Shown: piece after piece, positions 39,549 through 49,877 of the stretch
How positions within the stretch are numbered: the stretch's first letter is position 1
How the letters are laid out: each line of letters begins with the position of its first letter
Origin: CAXXIC01 sp049315325
GTDB lineage: Bacteria > Bacteroidota > Bacteroidia > Bacteroidales > UBA7332
Direction of reading: 5' to 3'
Length of the DNA: 64,000 nt
Assembly: GCA_049315325.1 (NCBI GenBank)
Contig: JBMOKJ010000001.1
Location: 434,001 to 498,000 of the forward strand
Notes under the pieces: model-generated
Databases searched by the model: none
The model's input: the letters and a program-made list of their open reading frames with translations, nothing else
What the model was told of the DNA's origin: nothing
Translations under genes and position numbers: made by a program

Positions 39549-41570
39549 ATGAACAGGCTATTGATAACTTTATTCACATCTATGTTGATAACTTTTATGA
39601 CAGCACAAACAGTTGTAAAACAAGATGATAGCTGGATGGATTTTGTCAACGAAATTGCTGAATCGAGCGGCAATGAACAAAATATCAACACCCTTTACGA
39701 AGAGCTTTCGCAGATTCGCGACAATCCGTTCAACATCAACCAAATTAAACGCGAGCAACTCGAACGGCTTCCGTTTCTTTCCGACGAATTGGTAGAAAAT
39801 ATCCAAGCTTACTTGTACATCAACGGACCGATGAAGTCGATCTACGAACTCAAATTGGTGAAGGACATGGATTTGAAAACCATTCAAATGCTGTTGCCTT
39901 TTGTTTATCTGGGTGAGCCGCCAGCGAAAGATGAATCTATTGATTGGAAGAAACTTCTTCGGAAAGCAAAGCAGACAACATATCTTCGTTATGATACCAA
40001 TTTAGACGATAAAGTTGGTTTTCTTCCGAGAGAAGACAGCACCGACAGCCGATATCTTGGTTCACGAGCTTATACTTTTTTGAAATACGAATTCAATGCG
40101 GGCAATAAACTTCAGTTTGGCTTTGTGGCCGAAAAAGATGCTGGCGAAAGACCTCGTGACGGTTTTCTGTCGTTTCATTTATTGCTGAAAGATGTTGGAA
40201 TCTTCAAGCGATTGGCGTTGGGGCGATACAAACTTGCATTCGGACAAGGGTTGGCTATGAACACCAATTTTGCGATGAGTAAAAGCATTATTGCGTCGAA
40301 TGTGTCGTCGCGGGCGGAGGGTGTTTCGCGTCATTTTTCGACCGACGAAATCAATTATTTGCAAGGTGCGGCGGCAACGGTTGAATACAAAAAGAGTCTG
40401 ATTTCCGTTTTTGTCTCTGCTAAAAATGCAGCAGCTTCGGTCAACGATAGCGTATTGTCGAGTATCAAAACCGATGCTTATTACAATACCGAAAACGACC
40501 TCCGCCAGCGCAACGGCGTGATGATGTACCTCGCTGGAGCTAATTGGCAACGACGTTTTGGTGCGTTGAAGTTGGGAGCAACTGCCGCATATTATGCTTT
40601 CGAAAAACCGCTTGAATCAGAAATTCGCAAAGATAATTTCTACACTTTCCGAGGAAAAGAGAATTGGAACTTAAGCACCGATTATCAATACCGTTGGCAG
40701 CGATTTTTTGTATTTGGCGAAACAGCTATTTGCAAAAATGGCTCTGTGGCTTCGTTGAACGGTTTGGCGGTTAATGTGTCTTCTACGTTCAAGACCACAC
40801 TGTTGCAACGCAGCTATTCCAAGTCGTATCAGGCTTATTACAGTGCGGCGTTGAGCGAAGGAAGCCGGGTGGAAAACGAGCAAGGCGTCTATTGGGGAGT
40901 ACAGTGGAATCCGATTAAGTATTGGCGATTTTCGGGTTATGCCGATGTGTTTCATTTCCCGTGGCTGAAGTATGCCGTGGATGCGCCTTCCGACGGTTTC
41001 GATGCGATGGGGCAACTCGATTTCTTTCCGCGCGAAACGCTGAAAATGTATTTTCGCTATAAATTAAAACAAAAAGAGAAGAACCTGACTGACGACGAAT
41101 CTACTGTTTATGCGATTGGCAAATACGATTTACAGCGATTTCGCTATCAGTGCGACTATGGCGTGGGCAGTGGCGTATCGTTCAGAACCGGAATTGACTT
41201 CAATCATTATCGTGAAGATAATGGTTTGCCTGGCGATGGATTTGCATTATCGCAAAGTATGGAAAAAACATTTCCGCAAATTCCGCTAGAACTCAACGCT
41301 CAAGTGCTGATCTTCGACACAGACAGCTACGACAATGCGATTTATTCTTCGGAGAAAAACGTGCTGTATGCTTTTTCATTTCCTGCTTTTTCGGGCAAAG
41401 GGTATCGCTACTCGCTGAATGCGCAATACGACATTACAAATCGGCTATCCATTTGGCTGAAATATGCCCAAACGACCTACACCGACCGCGACATTATCAG
41501 CAGCGGTCTAGAGCAAATCAATGGAAAATCAAAACACGACCTCTACTTCTTATTGAGGTGGAAGTTTTAG
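39549..41570 (+). CDS. Helix-hairpin-helix plus beta-barrel envelope protein
   Basis: A 673-residue exported protein. The signal peptide (to ~residue 20, FMTAQ) is followed by a ComEA-like helix-hairpin-helix region (~residues 50-120: NPFNINQIKREQLERLPFLSDELVENIQAYL, SIYELKLVKDMDLKTIQMLLPFV). The remaining ~550 residues alternate like an outer-membrane beta-barrel (LGRYKLAFGQGLAMN, ending LRWKF). Such proteins are common in Bacteroidota; whether the HhH part binds DNA outside the cytoplasm is unknown. It is likely co-transcribed with the barrel protein in front. Confidence 0.75.
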   Translation: MNRLLITLFTSMLITFMTAQTVVKQDDSWMDFVNEIAESSGNEQNINTLYEELSQIRDNPFNINQIKREQLERLPFLSDELVENIQAYLYINGPMKSIYELKLVKDMDLKTIQMLLPFVYLGEPPAKDESIDWKKLLRKAKQTTYLRYDTNLDDKVGFLPREDSTDSRYLGSRAYTFLKYEFNAGNKLQFGFVAEKDAGERPRDGFLSFHLLLKDVGIFKRLALGRYKLAFGQGLAMNTNFAMSKSIIASNVSSRAEGVSRHFSTDEINYLQGAAATVEYKKSLISVFVSAKNAAASVNDSVLSSIKTDAYYNTENDLRQRNGVMMYLAGANWQRRFGALKLGATAAYYAFEKPLESEIRKDNFYTFRGKENWNLSTDYQYRWQRFFVFGETAICKNGSVASLNGLAVNVSSTFKTTLLQRSYSKSYQAYYSAALSEGSRVENEQGVYWGVQWNPIKYWRFSGYADVFHFPWLKYAVDAPSDGFDAMGQLDFFPRETLKMYFRYKLKQKEKNLTDDESTVYAIGKYDLQRFRYQCDYGVGSGVSFRTGIDFNHYREDNGLPGDGFALSQSMEKTFPQIPLELNAQVLIFDTDSYDNAIYSSEKNVLYAFSFPAFSGKGYRYSLNAQYDITNRLSIWLKYAQTTYTDRDIISSGLEQINGKSKHDLYFLLRWKF

Positions 41571-41574
41571 CACC

Positions 41575-41640
41575 GCTTAGCGCATTGTGCGCTTAGCGGT
41601 TGAAAAGCAATAAACAGCTAAGCGCGCCAATGCGCTAAGC
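41575..41640. repeat. Large inverted repeat after the HhH gene
   Basis: GCTTAGCGCATTG (41575-41587) and CAATGCGCTAAGC (41628-41640) are exact inverted copies; inside, GCGCTTAGC (41589-41597) pairs with GCTAAGCGC (41617-41625). The two stems stack into one hairpin of ~66 bases right after the stop codon. It lacks a T-run, so it is more likely a dispersed palindromic element or mRNA-stabilising hairpin than a standard terminator. Confidence 0.8.
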
Positions 41641-41783
41641 TAATCATAACTCTAAATAGTTAATCTAAGTTAAAAAACCAATTCCTAATAACGGAAATAT
41701 TAACTTCGATTGTTTTAGTTCTAAGCTCAAAACCCCCTTGGACTATACGTCTGTTTTGAATCTATCAGTGAGAACACAGAACC

Positions 41784-42377
41784 ATGAATAAAGAGATAGT
41801 TGACGACCGAATTTTGCTCGAACGACTGAAAAAAGGAGACTCAGCATGCTTCGAGATTATTTACAGCAAATACAGCGGTAAACTCTACAACTATGTGCTC
41901 AATATTTCGAAAGGCGATTTTTACCTTGCCGAAGAAATTGTCCAAAATGTATTCATCAAAATTTGGGAGATCAGGCAACACATCGATACCGAAGGTTCAT
42001 TCAGCTCATTTGTATTCACCGTTGGCAAAAATCTCTACCTCAACGCACTCAAAAGTCGTATGCAGGGCTTCCTTTATCACGAATATGTGATGGAACACTC
42101 CTCAGAGTTGGCTAATTCTGTCGAAGAAGAGGTTGAATTTAAAATGCTCGAAGAGCAAATCAACACCCTTATCGAGCAATTGCCACCAGCACGTCGACAA
42201 GTCTATATTCTCAGCCGATTGAAGCATCTTCCAAACCGCGAGATTGCGCAAATGCTAAACATCTCTGAAAATACGGTCGAATCGCAACTCACAAAGGCGA
42301 CTCAATTTATGCGCAAAAACCTTTTACCCTATTATCGGGTAGTGTGTTTGGGCATCATCTCCTCTCTTATTTATTAA
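41784..42377 (+). CDS. ECF sigma factor of the polysaccharide utilization locus
   Basis: A 197-residue sigma-70 family ECF factor of the Bacteroidetes type. Region 2 shows GDSACFEIIYSKYSGKLYNYV...AEEIVQNVFIKIWEIR, and region 4 is LPPARRQVYILSRLKHLPNREIAQMLNISENTVESQLTKA, a helix-turn-helix. It ends with a hydrophobic stretch common in this group. It is followed by a FecR-type anti-sigma and a SusC with an STN domain, so the trio forms a trans-envelope signalling system that switches on the locus when glycan is bound. Confidence 0.92.
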   Translation: MNKEIVDDRILLERLKKGDSACFEIIYSKYSGKLYNYVLNISKGDFYLAEEIVQNVFIKIWEIRQHIDTEGSFSSFVFTVGKNLYLNALKSRMQGFLYHEYVMEHSSELANSVEEEVEFKMLEEQINTLIEQLPPARRQVYILSRLKHLPNREIAQMLNISENTVESQLTKATQFMRKNLLPYYRVVCLGIISSLIY

Positions 42378-42461
42378 TAAAAGTTAAACTTATTCATTTG
42401 CGTAACGGAATCCTTCCTTGAGATTGTGTTACTAACAGTGCAATAAAACGGTTAAATCCAG

Positions 42462-43469
42462 ATGTCACAAAATTCTAAGAAAAATATCGAGCTTCACAAT
42501 CAATTTTTGGACGGAAAAGCGACCACAAACGAGGTGCGCTATCTGCTCAACCAGATGAAAGATGCTGATTTTGAAAAAGAGTGGATGACCGAAAACTGGG
42601 AAAACGCTTCTACTGAGATGAACTCGGGTGTTCAAAAACGCATTTTTGAGAACATCAAAAACGAAACAACACCTCGTAAAATCAATTTCAATCGCCATTG
42701 GTTCTCCATTGCAGTTTCAATTTTACTCCTATTCACTACTTCTTTGTCGGTCTATTTCTATTTAAATACAAATGAAAAAGTTCACATAGAGGATATGACA
42801 GTGGCTGTTGAGAAAGGTCAAAAAGCAAAAATAATATTGCCTGACGGAAGTAGCGTTTGGATGAATTCTGGTTCAAAAATCAGCTATGGAAAGCGCTTCA
42901 ATCAATCGGAGCGTATCGTGAACCTCGAAGGTGAAGCCTATTTCGATGTAGCCAAAAGAAAAGATGCACCATTCATTGTTAAAAGTGGCGAATTTTCGGT
43001 AGAAGCCTTAGGCACAGCGTTCGATGTGAAGGCTTATCCTAACGAAAACTTGGTAACTGCGGTTTTGGTGCGTGGAAAGGTAGAAGTAGGTGACGAACTC
43101 AATAAAATTCGATTGATTCCCAATCAGCGAGTGGTGTACGACAAATCGGTTCGAAGCATGGCGAAAACCGAAGTGGAAGATTGCCGTCTCTACACCAGTT
43201 GGATGAACAATCAACTTGTATTCGAGTCTGAATCGTTTGAAAACATAGCAACTGTGCTCGAACGCAACTACAATATTCGTTTCAAATTCGAAAACAGTAG
43301 TCTAAAAAAATACCGATTCACGGGCACAATTCGAAATACAAGTTTAGAAAGCCTACTGCAAATATTTTCTATGACATCTCCATTCTCCTATACAATCAAA
43401 GACTCTGTCATTCATTTACGAGAAAACCGAGAGACTATGCCCTACTACAAACGGGTGACACAACAATAG
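42462..43469 (+). CDS. FecR-family anti-sigma factor
   Basis: A 335-residue protein with a cytoplasmic N-terminal part (~residues 1-85) that binds the sigma factor, one membrane segment (~residues 86-106, WFSIAVSILLLFTTSLSVYFYL), a periplasmic FecR domain (KGQKAKIILPDGSSVWMNSGSKISYG...VNLEGEAYFDVAK...FSVEALGTAFDVKAY) and a C-terminal DUF4974-like domain (LVFESESFENIATVLERNYNIRFKF). It links the SusC STN domain to the ECF sigma factor encoded just upstream. Confidence 0.92.
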   Translation: MSQNSKKNIELHNQFLDGKATTNEVRYLLNQMKDADFEKEWMTENWENASTEMNSGVQKRIFENIKNETTPRKINFNRHWFSIAVSILLLFTTSLSVYFYLNTNEKVHIEDMTVAVEKGQKAKIILPDGSSVWMNSGSKISYGKRFNQSERIVNLEGEAYFDVAKRKDAPFIVKSGEFSVEALGTAFDVKAYPNENLVTAVLVRGKVEVGDELNKIRLIPNQRVVYDKSVRSMAKTEVEDCRLYTSWMNNQLVFESESFENIATVLERNYNIRFKFENSSLKKYRFTGTIRNTSLESLLQIFSMTSPFSYTIKDSVIHLRENRETMPYYKRVTQQ

Positions 43470-43614
43470 AAACACATTTTTTCTGAAAACACACCATTAA
43501 ATTGATACCTACTGCAATGCTCAACACAACCTAAAACAACCCTTAGACAACTCTGATAGCTCAAAACATTGAGCCAAACTCTTTCTTCGAATATTAACCA
43601 TAACATGAAACACA

Positions 43615-46600
43615 ATGGAAAACATGCACAACTATGCAGAAAGTAGATCGATGCGAATCTCTTGGTTAGTGGCTTTGCTTCTGATGGCTGCATTTAGCCT
43701 GTTTGCGCAGGTAACAGTCAATGTTGACAACCAGCCAATTCGCCAAATTCTTAAAACAATCGAGAAGAACTCTGACTACAAATTCTTCTACAACGACGGT
43801 TTTACGGCACTAAACCAAAATGCATCGCTTAATGTAACAAACGTCTCAATCGACCAAGCCTTAAAAAACCTATTTGGTGGCAGTGGTGTGGCTTGGGAGA
43901 AAAAAGAGAACAACCTGATTGTTCTTACTCCTGAGAAAAATACACCCAACGCCGACTCTAAAAAATCGAAAGGAATTGTGGGCGTTGTCACCGACGAAAA
44001 GGGCGAAGCCATAATCGGTGCAAACATCATGATTAAAGGAACAACTGTTGGCACGATAACCGATTTGGATGGAAAATTCAAAATCGATGCTTCAGAATTC
44101 GCCACACTTGTTATCTCCTACGTTGGCTATACCCCTCAACAAAAACTCGTTGGCAAACAGTCTAATATTACTGTTAAATTGGTAGAAGACAACAAAAGGC
44201 TTGAGGAAGTTGTGGTTATCGGTTACGGTAGTGCAAAAAGGAAAGACTTGACTACTGCAGTTTCTACTGTTTCCACAAAAGATATTGATCAAAGACCTAT
44301 TATTTCAGCGGCTCAAGCCATTCAAGGTAAAGCAGCAGGCGTAAGCGTTATGCAACCCAGTGGCGAGCCAGGTAAAGGAATGGTGGTACGAGTTCGTGGA
44401 ACTACTTCAATCAATGCAAGCAACGACCCTTTGTATGTGGTCGACGGTGTACCAATGAATGAAATAAATTTTCTATCGCCAAACGATATTGAAAGTATGC
44501 AGATATTAAAAGATGCATCTTCTGCAGCCATTTATGGTTCTCGTGCAGCAAACGGAGTTGTTCTTATCACAACCAAGATGGGAAATAAAGGAGAGGCAAA
44601 AATCAGTTTCAATGCCCATACAGGAACTACGAATGTTGTAAAACAGATGAAATCATTGAATACAGAGCAATATAAAGCATTAATGGACGAAATTGGAGCT
44701 GTCACTCTCCCTTCAGGACTCACAGATCAAACCGACTGGTTTAAAGAAACATTTAGAACAGGTGTAACAGAAGATTATCAACTTTCAGTTAGTAATTCAA
44801 GCGATAAGTATCGTTATTTTATTTCTGGAGGCTTAACAAATGAGAAAGGAATTATTCCTGTAGCTTATTTTAAAAGATATAACTTTAGGGCAAATCTTGA
44901 GAATCAGGTTCGATCTTGGTTTAAACTAACGTCTAATGTTTCGTATTCCGACTACAGCTCAAATGGAATTATTTCGGGAACTGGAGCAAATCGTGCAGGG
45001 GTAATTCTTTCCGTAATTAATACACCTACTTATGCCCCTATTTGGAATCCATCCATTCCAACTCAATACTATGATAAATTTTATGGTGCGCAGACTACAA
45101 GCCCTGTAGAAAATATGTCCCGAACAGCAAATGATCAGTCTATAAACAATAGATTTATTGGAAGTGGTGCGGGTGAAATATCGTTCACCAAAGATCTAAA
45201 ATTTAGATCTCAAGCTACAATAGATAGAGTTTATTATAATAAGTCCACATTTCTCGACCCAATTGCTACAGCATACGGGCGTAGTCAGCACGGAAATGGT
45301 TCAGATACACGCTCACTAAGTTCAATTCTTGTCTTTGATAATATTATGACTTTTGAAAAAACAATTGACAAACATGGAATTAATTTAATGGGAGGTAGCT
45401 CTTACACAAAATCAGACTGGAGCGAAAGCAATGTTACAGTTTCCAATTTCTGGAATTCTGATATTAAAACATTGAATGCAGGAAACAAGGTAGGGATTGG
45501 TGACAATGTAAACTATACGAATGCATCACAATGGGCTATTTCTTCACTTGTAGGTCGTATGGCATACAACTACAATAGTAAATATTTGCTAACAGTCAAT
45601 TGGAGAGCCGATGGTTCGTCAAAGCTTAACCCTAAACACAGATGGGGATATTTCCCCTCTGCTTCTGCCGCTTGGCGAATCTCATCAGAAAATTTCATGA
45701 AAAATATTGAATGGATTGATGATTTAAAACTTCGCGGGGGATGGGGTAAAGTTGGGAATCAATCGGGTATAGGTGATTATTCCTACTTTAACCTTCTAAG
45801 AATCAATCGTGTCGATTGGACAGGCTCGGCAAACCCCAATGCAAATGCAAACGTAACAATATCACCAACGAGCAATATGTACAATGCCGATTTAACGTGG
45901 GAATCAACAGCAACTTCAAATATAGGACTTGACTTAACCCTATTAAAGAACCGCTTGACTTTTGCTGTTGATGCTTACTATAAATACACTAAAGATCTAC
46001 TGCTGACTTATCAAATGCCAGGATCAAATGGAGCAATTTGGGTTACACGAAATCAGGGAGAGATGAGCAATAAAGGCATTGAATTTTCTTTGAATTCAAA
46101 AAATCTGACTAAAAAATTTAAGTGGGAGACTGATATGAATATCTCATTTAACCGAAATAGAATTGAAAATTTTGGGTTTATGAATACTCCAATCTATGCT
46201 GGTCAGACATCAGTGGGCGAAAATACTTCCATTATTAAGCCGGGGTTACCAATAGGTACGTTCTACGGTTATATTTCGAAAGGTGTTGATCCTGAGACTG
46301 GTAATTTGCTATATTTAACAAAGGATGGTAAGCTAACATCTTCTCCTCAATTAAGCGACAGAACTATAATTGGTGATCCAAATCCGAAATTCACATATGG
46401 TATAACTAATAATTTTACCTATATAGGATTTTCTTTAAGTTTGTTTTTACAAGGCTCTTACGGTAACGATATTTTTAATGTATCTCGTATGGAAACAGAA
46501 GGGATGTATGATGCAAAAAATCAATCAGTAGCTGTTCTAGATAGATGGGAACGTCCAGGTATGGTTACATATATGCCAAAAGCTATTGCAACCAAAGATA

Positions 46601-46878
46601 ACCTTAAATCTTCGACACGTTTTATTGAAGATGGTAGTTATATAAGATTGAAAACTTTATCTCTCTCTTACAGTTTTAAGAACTCTCTGTTAAAAAAGAT
46701 TGGTTTAGGTCGGTTACAACCCTATTTAACGGCTCAAAATCTGTTTACAATAACCAAATACAAAGGATTTGACCCGGAAGTAAGCCAATCAGAAGGTAAT
46801 CCGAAAGAACAAGGTATTGATTATGGAACCTATCCACAATCAAAAAGTTATGTTGTCGGTATTAATGTCGAATTTTAA
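43615..46878 (+). CDS. SusC/RagA family TonB-dependent transporter with STN domain
   Basis: A 1087-residue outer-membrane transporter. In order: signal peptide (to ~residue 32, LFAQ), STN secretin/TonB short domain (~35-100, NQPIRQILKTIEKNSDYKFFYND), a carboxypeptidase-D-like beta domain (~120-195, GVVTDEKGEAIIGANIMIKG), TonB box-like VVVIGYG, plug domain (TTAVSTVSTKDI...DPLYVVDGVPMNEI) and a 22-strand barrel ending in VGINVEF. It imports oligosaccharides using TonB energy; the STN domain signals through the FecR protein. SusD follows after 12 bases. Confidence 0.95.
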   Translation: MENMHNYAESRSMRISWLVALLLMAAFSLFAQVTVNVDNQPIRQILKTIEKNSDYKFFYNDGFTALNQNASLNVTNVSIDQALKNLFGGSGVAWEKKENNLIVLTPEKNTPNADSKKSKGIVGVVTDEKGEAIIGANIMIKGTTVGTITDLDGKFKIDASEFATLVISYVGYTPQQKLVGKQSNITVKLVEDNKRLEEVVVIGYGSAKRKDLTTAVSTVSTKDIDQRPIISAAQAIQGKAAGVSVMQPSGEPGKGMVVRVRGTTSINASNDPLYVVDGVPMNEINFLSPNDIESMQILKDASSAAIYGSRAANGVVLITTKMGNKGEAKISFNAHTGTTNVVKQMKSLNTEQYKALMDEIGAVTLPSGLTDQTDWFKETFRTGVTEDYQLSVSNSSDKYRYFISGGLTNEKGIIPVAYFKRYNFRANLENQVRSWFKLTSNVSYSDYSSNGIISGTGANRAGVILSVINTPTYAPIWNPSIPTQYYDKFYGAQTTSPVENMSRTANDQSINNRFIGSGAGEISFTKDLKFRSQATIDRVYYNKSTFLDPIATAYGRSQHGNGSDTRSLSSILVFDNIMTFEKTIDKHGINLMGGSSYTKSDWSESNVTVSNFWNSDIKTLNAGNKVGIGDNVNYTNASQWAISSLVGRMAYNYNSKYLLTVNWRADGSSKLNPKHRWGYFPSASAAWRISSENFMKNIEWIDDLKLRGGWGKVGNQSGIGDYSYFNLLRINRVDWTGSANPNANANVTISPTSNMYNADLTWESTATSNIGLDLTLLKNRLTFAVDAYYKYTKDLLLTYQMPGSNGAIWVTRNQGEMSNKGIEFSLNSKNLTKKFKWETDMNISFNRNRIENFGFMNTPIYAGQTSVGENTSIIKPGLPIGTFYGYISKGVDPETGNLLYLTKDGKLTSSPQLSDRTIIGDPNPKFTYGITNNFTYIGFSLSLFLQGSYGNDIFNVSRMETEGMYDAKNQSVAVLDRWERPGMVTYMPKAIATKDNLKSSTRFIEDGSYIRLKTLSLSYSFKNSLLKKIGLGRLQPYLTAQNLFTITKYKGFDPEVSQSEGNPKEQGIDYGTYPQSKSYVVGINVEF

Positions 46879-46890
46879 AGACCATTAAAA

Positions 46891-48381
46891 ATGAAAAATA
46901 GTTTAAAAATATTATTATTCAGCGTTGTGGCGCTCTTTTTTACGTCTTGTGATTTAAGTAGAAGTCCGATGTCTGTATTCTCAGAAAACAATCGGGTGGA
47001 TAGCACAGGAAACAGCGTAAAATTCAGAAATAGAGATGAAATGCTTGCTGCGTACAATTATATGTACAATTTATTGACAAAAAATGAGGGTGTTGAAGGA
47101 TGGACTGCTGATATGTTAATCTACTCAGATACTCATGCTGATAACTCCTATCGAGGTGCAACTGATGTGGAATTGACACAACTTGAGCAACAAAAACAAG
47201 ACGGTATCAATAAAAATATCAATCGGGATTGGGATAATTACTTTGCTATTGTTGGTGCAGCAAATAATATAATCTGTAACATAGATTCAGTACCTGATCC
47301 AACATTCACTTTAGCTGAACGAAAACAATGGAAATCAGAGGCATTGATTCTGCGTGCTATGATTTACTTTGATATTGTTCGTTTATGGGGTGATGTACCT
47401 GTTGTAACCGTTCAACCACCTGCAATTACTAATGCTAATATTGAATCGGTTTATAGCCTTTATTATCCTCCGAGAGATTCAGTATCAAAGGTTTACAAAC
47501 AAATGATTTCAGACTTGAATACTGCTCTTGAACCAGGTGGTGCACCTGCAATTGATAATACAAACAAATTTAAATTCTCAAAAACAGTTGCAAACGCTCT
47601 TTTAGCAAAAATCTATGCAGAAAAACCAGTTCGTGACTACGATAAAGTAATACAATACAGTAGCGAAGTTGAAAAAGATACTAAACTCGTTGCAAATTAT
47701 GGAGATTTGTTTGAAATGAACTCGGATAAAACCGATGCAAAATACCATAATACTTCGGAATCTATATTTGAAATCTCTTTTAAAGGAGGTGGTCTCTGGT
47801 ATACTTGGTTAGTCGGAATAGATCAATCAGATCCAAGCAGCAAATACGATTGGGCGAAATGGTGTACTCCATCTCGTGATCTGATAAAAGCATTTGATGA
47901 TTCTAAGGACGTGGTTCGCAAAGCGCAAACTATTGTTTATGCAACAGTCACATGGAGCAATCACTATCCATCAAATAACTACCCATTCATGTATAAATAT
48001 CGTTCTAAATTTCACAGCGTGATTAAGTTGCGTTTAGCCGACATTCTATTACTAAAGGCTGAAGCTTATTTGGGTAAAAATGATAACGCATCTGCTACAG
48101 CGTTAGTTAATACAATACGGACAAGAGCTAAATTGACTTCATTGGCTTCTGTTACTATAGATGATATATTGAGTGAACGTCGCTTAGAATTAGCATTCGA
48201 AGGACAACGCTGGTTTGATTTGGTTAGAACAGATAAAGTGAAAAGCGTTATGAATACCTTGAATCAGAGAGATTCTGGACGATTACCTATGGATTTAGTC
48301 AATGACAATAATATTTTAATGCCTATCCCACAACCTCAAATTGACAAAAATCCGTCGATGAACCAAAATATTGGCTATTAA
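46891..48381 (+). CDS. SusD/RagB family surface glycan-binding lipoprotein
   Basis: A 496-residue lipoprotein with signal peptide and lipidation Cys at about residue 20 (FFTSCDLS). It has the SusD pattern: N-terminal NRVDSTGNSVKFRNRDEMLAAYNYMY, TPR-like helices (SEALILRAMIYFDIVRLWGDVPVV), and a C-terminal RagB part with IRLADILLLKAEAYL-like IKLRLADILLLKAEAYLGKN and SERRLELAFEGQRWFDLVRTDK. It forms the lid of the SusC transporter and binds the glycan at the cell surface. It lies between susC and the extra glycan-binding lipoprotein. Confidence 0.95.
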   Translation: MKNSLKILLFSVVALFFTSCDLSRSPMSVFSENNRVDSTGNSVKFRNRDEMLAAYNYMYNLLTKNEGVEGWTADMLIYSDTHADNSYRGATDVELTQLEQQKQDGINKNINRDWDNYFAIVGAANNIICNIDSVPDPTFTLAERKQWKSEALILRAMIYFDIVRLWGDVPVVTVQPPAITNANIESVYSLYYPPRDSVSKVYKQMISDLNTALEPGGAPAIDNTNKFKFSKTVANALLAKIYAEKPVRDYDKVIQYSSEVEKDTKLVANYGDLFEMNSDKTDAKYHNTSESIFEISFKGGGLWYTWLVGIDQSDPSSKYDWAKWCTPSRDLIKAFDDSKDVVRKAQTIVYATVTWSNHYPSNNYPFMYKYRSKFHSVIKLRLADILLLKAEAYLGKNDNASATALVNTIRTRAKLTSLASVTIDDILSERRLELAFEGQRWFDLVRTDKVKSVMNTLNQRDSGRLPMDLVNDNNILMPIPQPQIDKNPSMNQNIGY

Positions 48382-48415
48382 TTTGAATGGTGAAAACTTC
48401 TAAAAGATAAGAAAT

Positions 48416-49828
48416 ATGAAAAATAGTATAAAATTTCTGGTACTGATGGCTGTTGCATCGTTCATTTGGTCGTGCAAAAACGAGGATGTGCGGGTAACCT
48501 ATCCTGCATCAACACCATCCATTGATACAGCTAACGTCAAAGAGACTTTGATTACGTATGGCGACACCATTCGTCTTCGAGTAGCTCTATCGGACAAAGT
48601 AGCTCCACTATCGACTGCAAAAGTAAAAATCGTGGTTAATAATGAAGTCGTTATTTCGGAAACAGTGAGAACATTTGGCAATAGTTTTGCATTCGATCGG
48701 AAATATAAAATTCCGTTCGCACCAAGACGCTCAGATAATGCTGATGTAAAAGTTTATCTCACATCAACCAATGTGGAGGGTTATTCAAAAGATACAATCT
48801 TCAGCACTACAAAAGCTAAGAGACCTGTTCTTCCAGAAATGTGGTATTTTGCAGATGGTGCAAAAGGTGCAAAGATGACCTTGACAGATCCGGTTAACTA
48901 CATCTACAAACTGACTGGTCAAATGTTTGGCACAACTATTAGTTTCAAGATTGGATCGAAAGCAAAAACGGTTTTTGGCTTCAAACGCCTCGATTGGACA
49001 GGTATTGTCTTTGGAAAAGGAACTTCAGGTTTCGATTTAGTCGATTCTGTAGCTGGTCAATCGATGTCTGTTACTGATGCTACTTTAACTGGGATTTCTG
49101 ACGTGACATTTGACGCCTACAACTTTACCGTAAGTGTTGGAGGTAAAAAACTGGAACCAGTAACTACACTTGATATTACTGCTGATTTAGTGGCAAATCC
49201 AATTACATTAAATACGTCAACTAATTTCCGCGGTGGAAATGTCTATTTTGGAGAAGGAGTTGAAGTCACATTCACTGGTGTAACAAACTTGGCAAACAAT
49301 ATCTCCCCAGACTATTTCGAAGTTACAGGTCCGAATACAGCAAAATTCTTAGGCAAAACAGGCTCATACAAGGCTTATTTCTACACTCCAACAGGCTATC
49401 TGTATATCGATCCTCAACCTGAAATGCTCTATCCCGATATGCTTTGGGTATGTGGTACAGGCTATGGCAGACCGCAGTCTCCTTATGCTACTACCTCAAG
49501 TTGGAACTGGAATAGCCCATTAGACTACTATCCATGTCGTTTGGTGTCGCCAGGAGTTTATCAAGTAACAATGTATTGTAAAAACTCACCAAATGAAAGC
49601 CCGACAGGTAAATATGGCAAACTTGACTTCAAGTTCTTTCACAAACGTGGATGGTGGGATGGACACGAAATGTGGGCTTCTGACTTAACTTCTGTTCAAG
49701 CACCATTCTTAGGGCCAAAAGAGACAAATGGGAACGTAAATGTATTATCTGCGGATGTCGTTGAAGGTGTATTCCGATTCACAGTTGACTTGAATAAAAA
49801 GACATTGACTTACGTAAAATTGAATTAA
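48416..49828 (+). CDS. Surface glycan-binding lipoprotein (SGBP, DUF5121/DUF5125-like)
   Basis: A 470-residue lipoprotein (lipidation Cys about residue 20, FIWSCKNED) in the SusE/SGBP-B position after SusD. It is all beta: an N-terminal Ig-like domain (~30-135), a middle domain containing MWYFADGAKGAKMTLTDPVNYIYKL, and a C-terminal domain with GKLDFKFFHKRGWWDGHEMWA. Similar multi-domain lipoproteins next to GH30 genes in Bacteroides bind beta-glucan. The DUF names are recalled from pattern and not certain. It should capture polysaccharide outside the cell. Confidence 0.75.
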   Translation: MKNSIKFLVLMAVASFIWSCKNEDVRVTYPASTPSIDTANVKETLITYGDTIRLRVALSDKVAPLSTAKVKIVVNNEVVISETVRTFGNSFAFDRKYKIPFAPRRSDNADVKVYLTSTNVEGYSKDTIFSTTKAKRPVLPEMWYFADGAKGAKMTLTDPVNYIYKLTGQMFGTTISFKIGSKAKTVFGFKRLDWTGIVFGKGTSGFDLVDSVAGQSMSVTDATLTGISDVTFDAYNFTVSVGGKKLEPVTTLDITADLVANPITLNTSTNFRGGNVYFGEGVEVTFTGVTNLANNISPDYFEVTGPNTAKFLGKTGSYKAYFYTPTGYLYIDPQPEMLYPDMLWVCGTGYGRPQSPYATTSSWNWNSPLDYYPCRLVSPGVYQVTMYCKNSPNESPTGKYGKLDFKFFHKRGWWDGHEMWASDLTSVQAPFLGPKETNGNVNVLSADVVEGVFRFTVDLNKKTLTYVKLN

Positions 49829-49877
49829 TAACACTAACGATTGGGGGAGAAATCCTCCAATCGTTAACAACTCGAAC

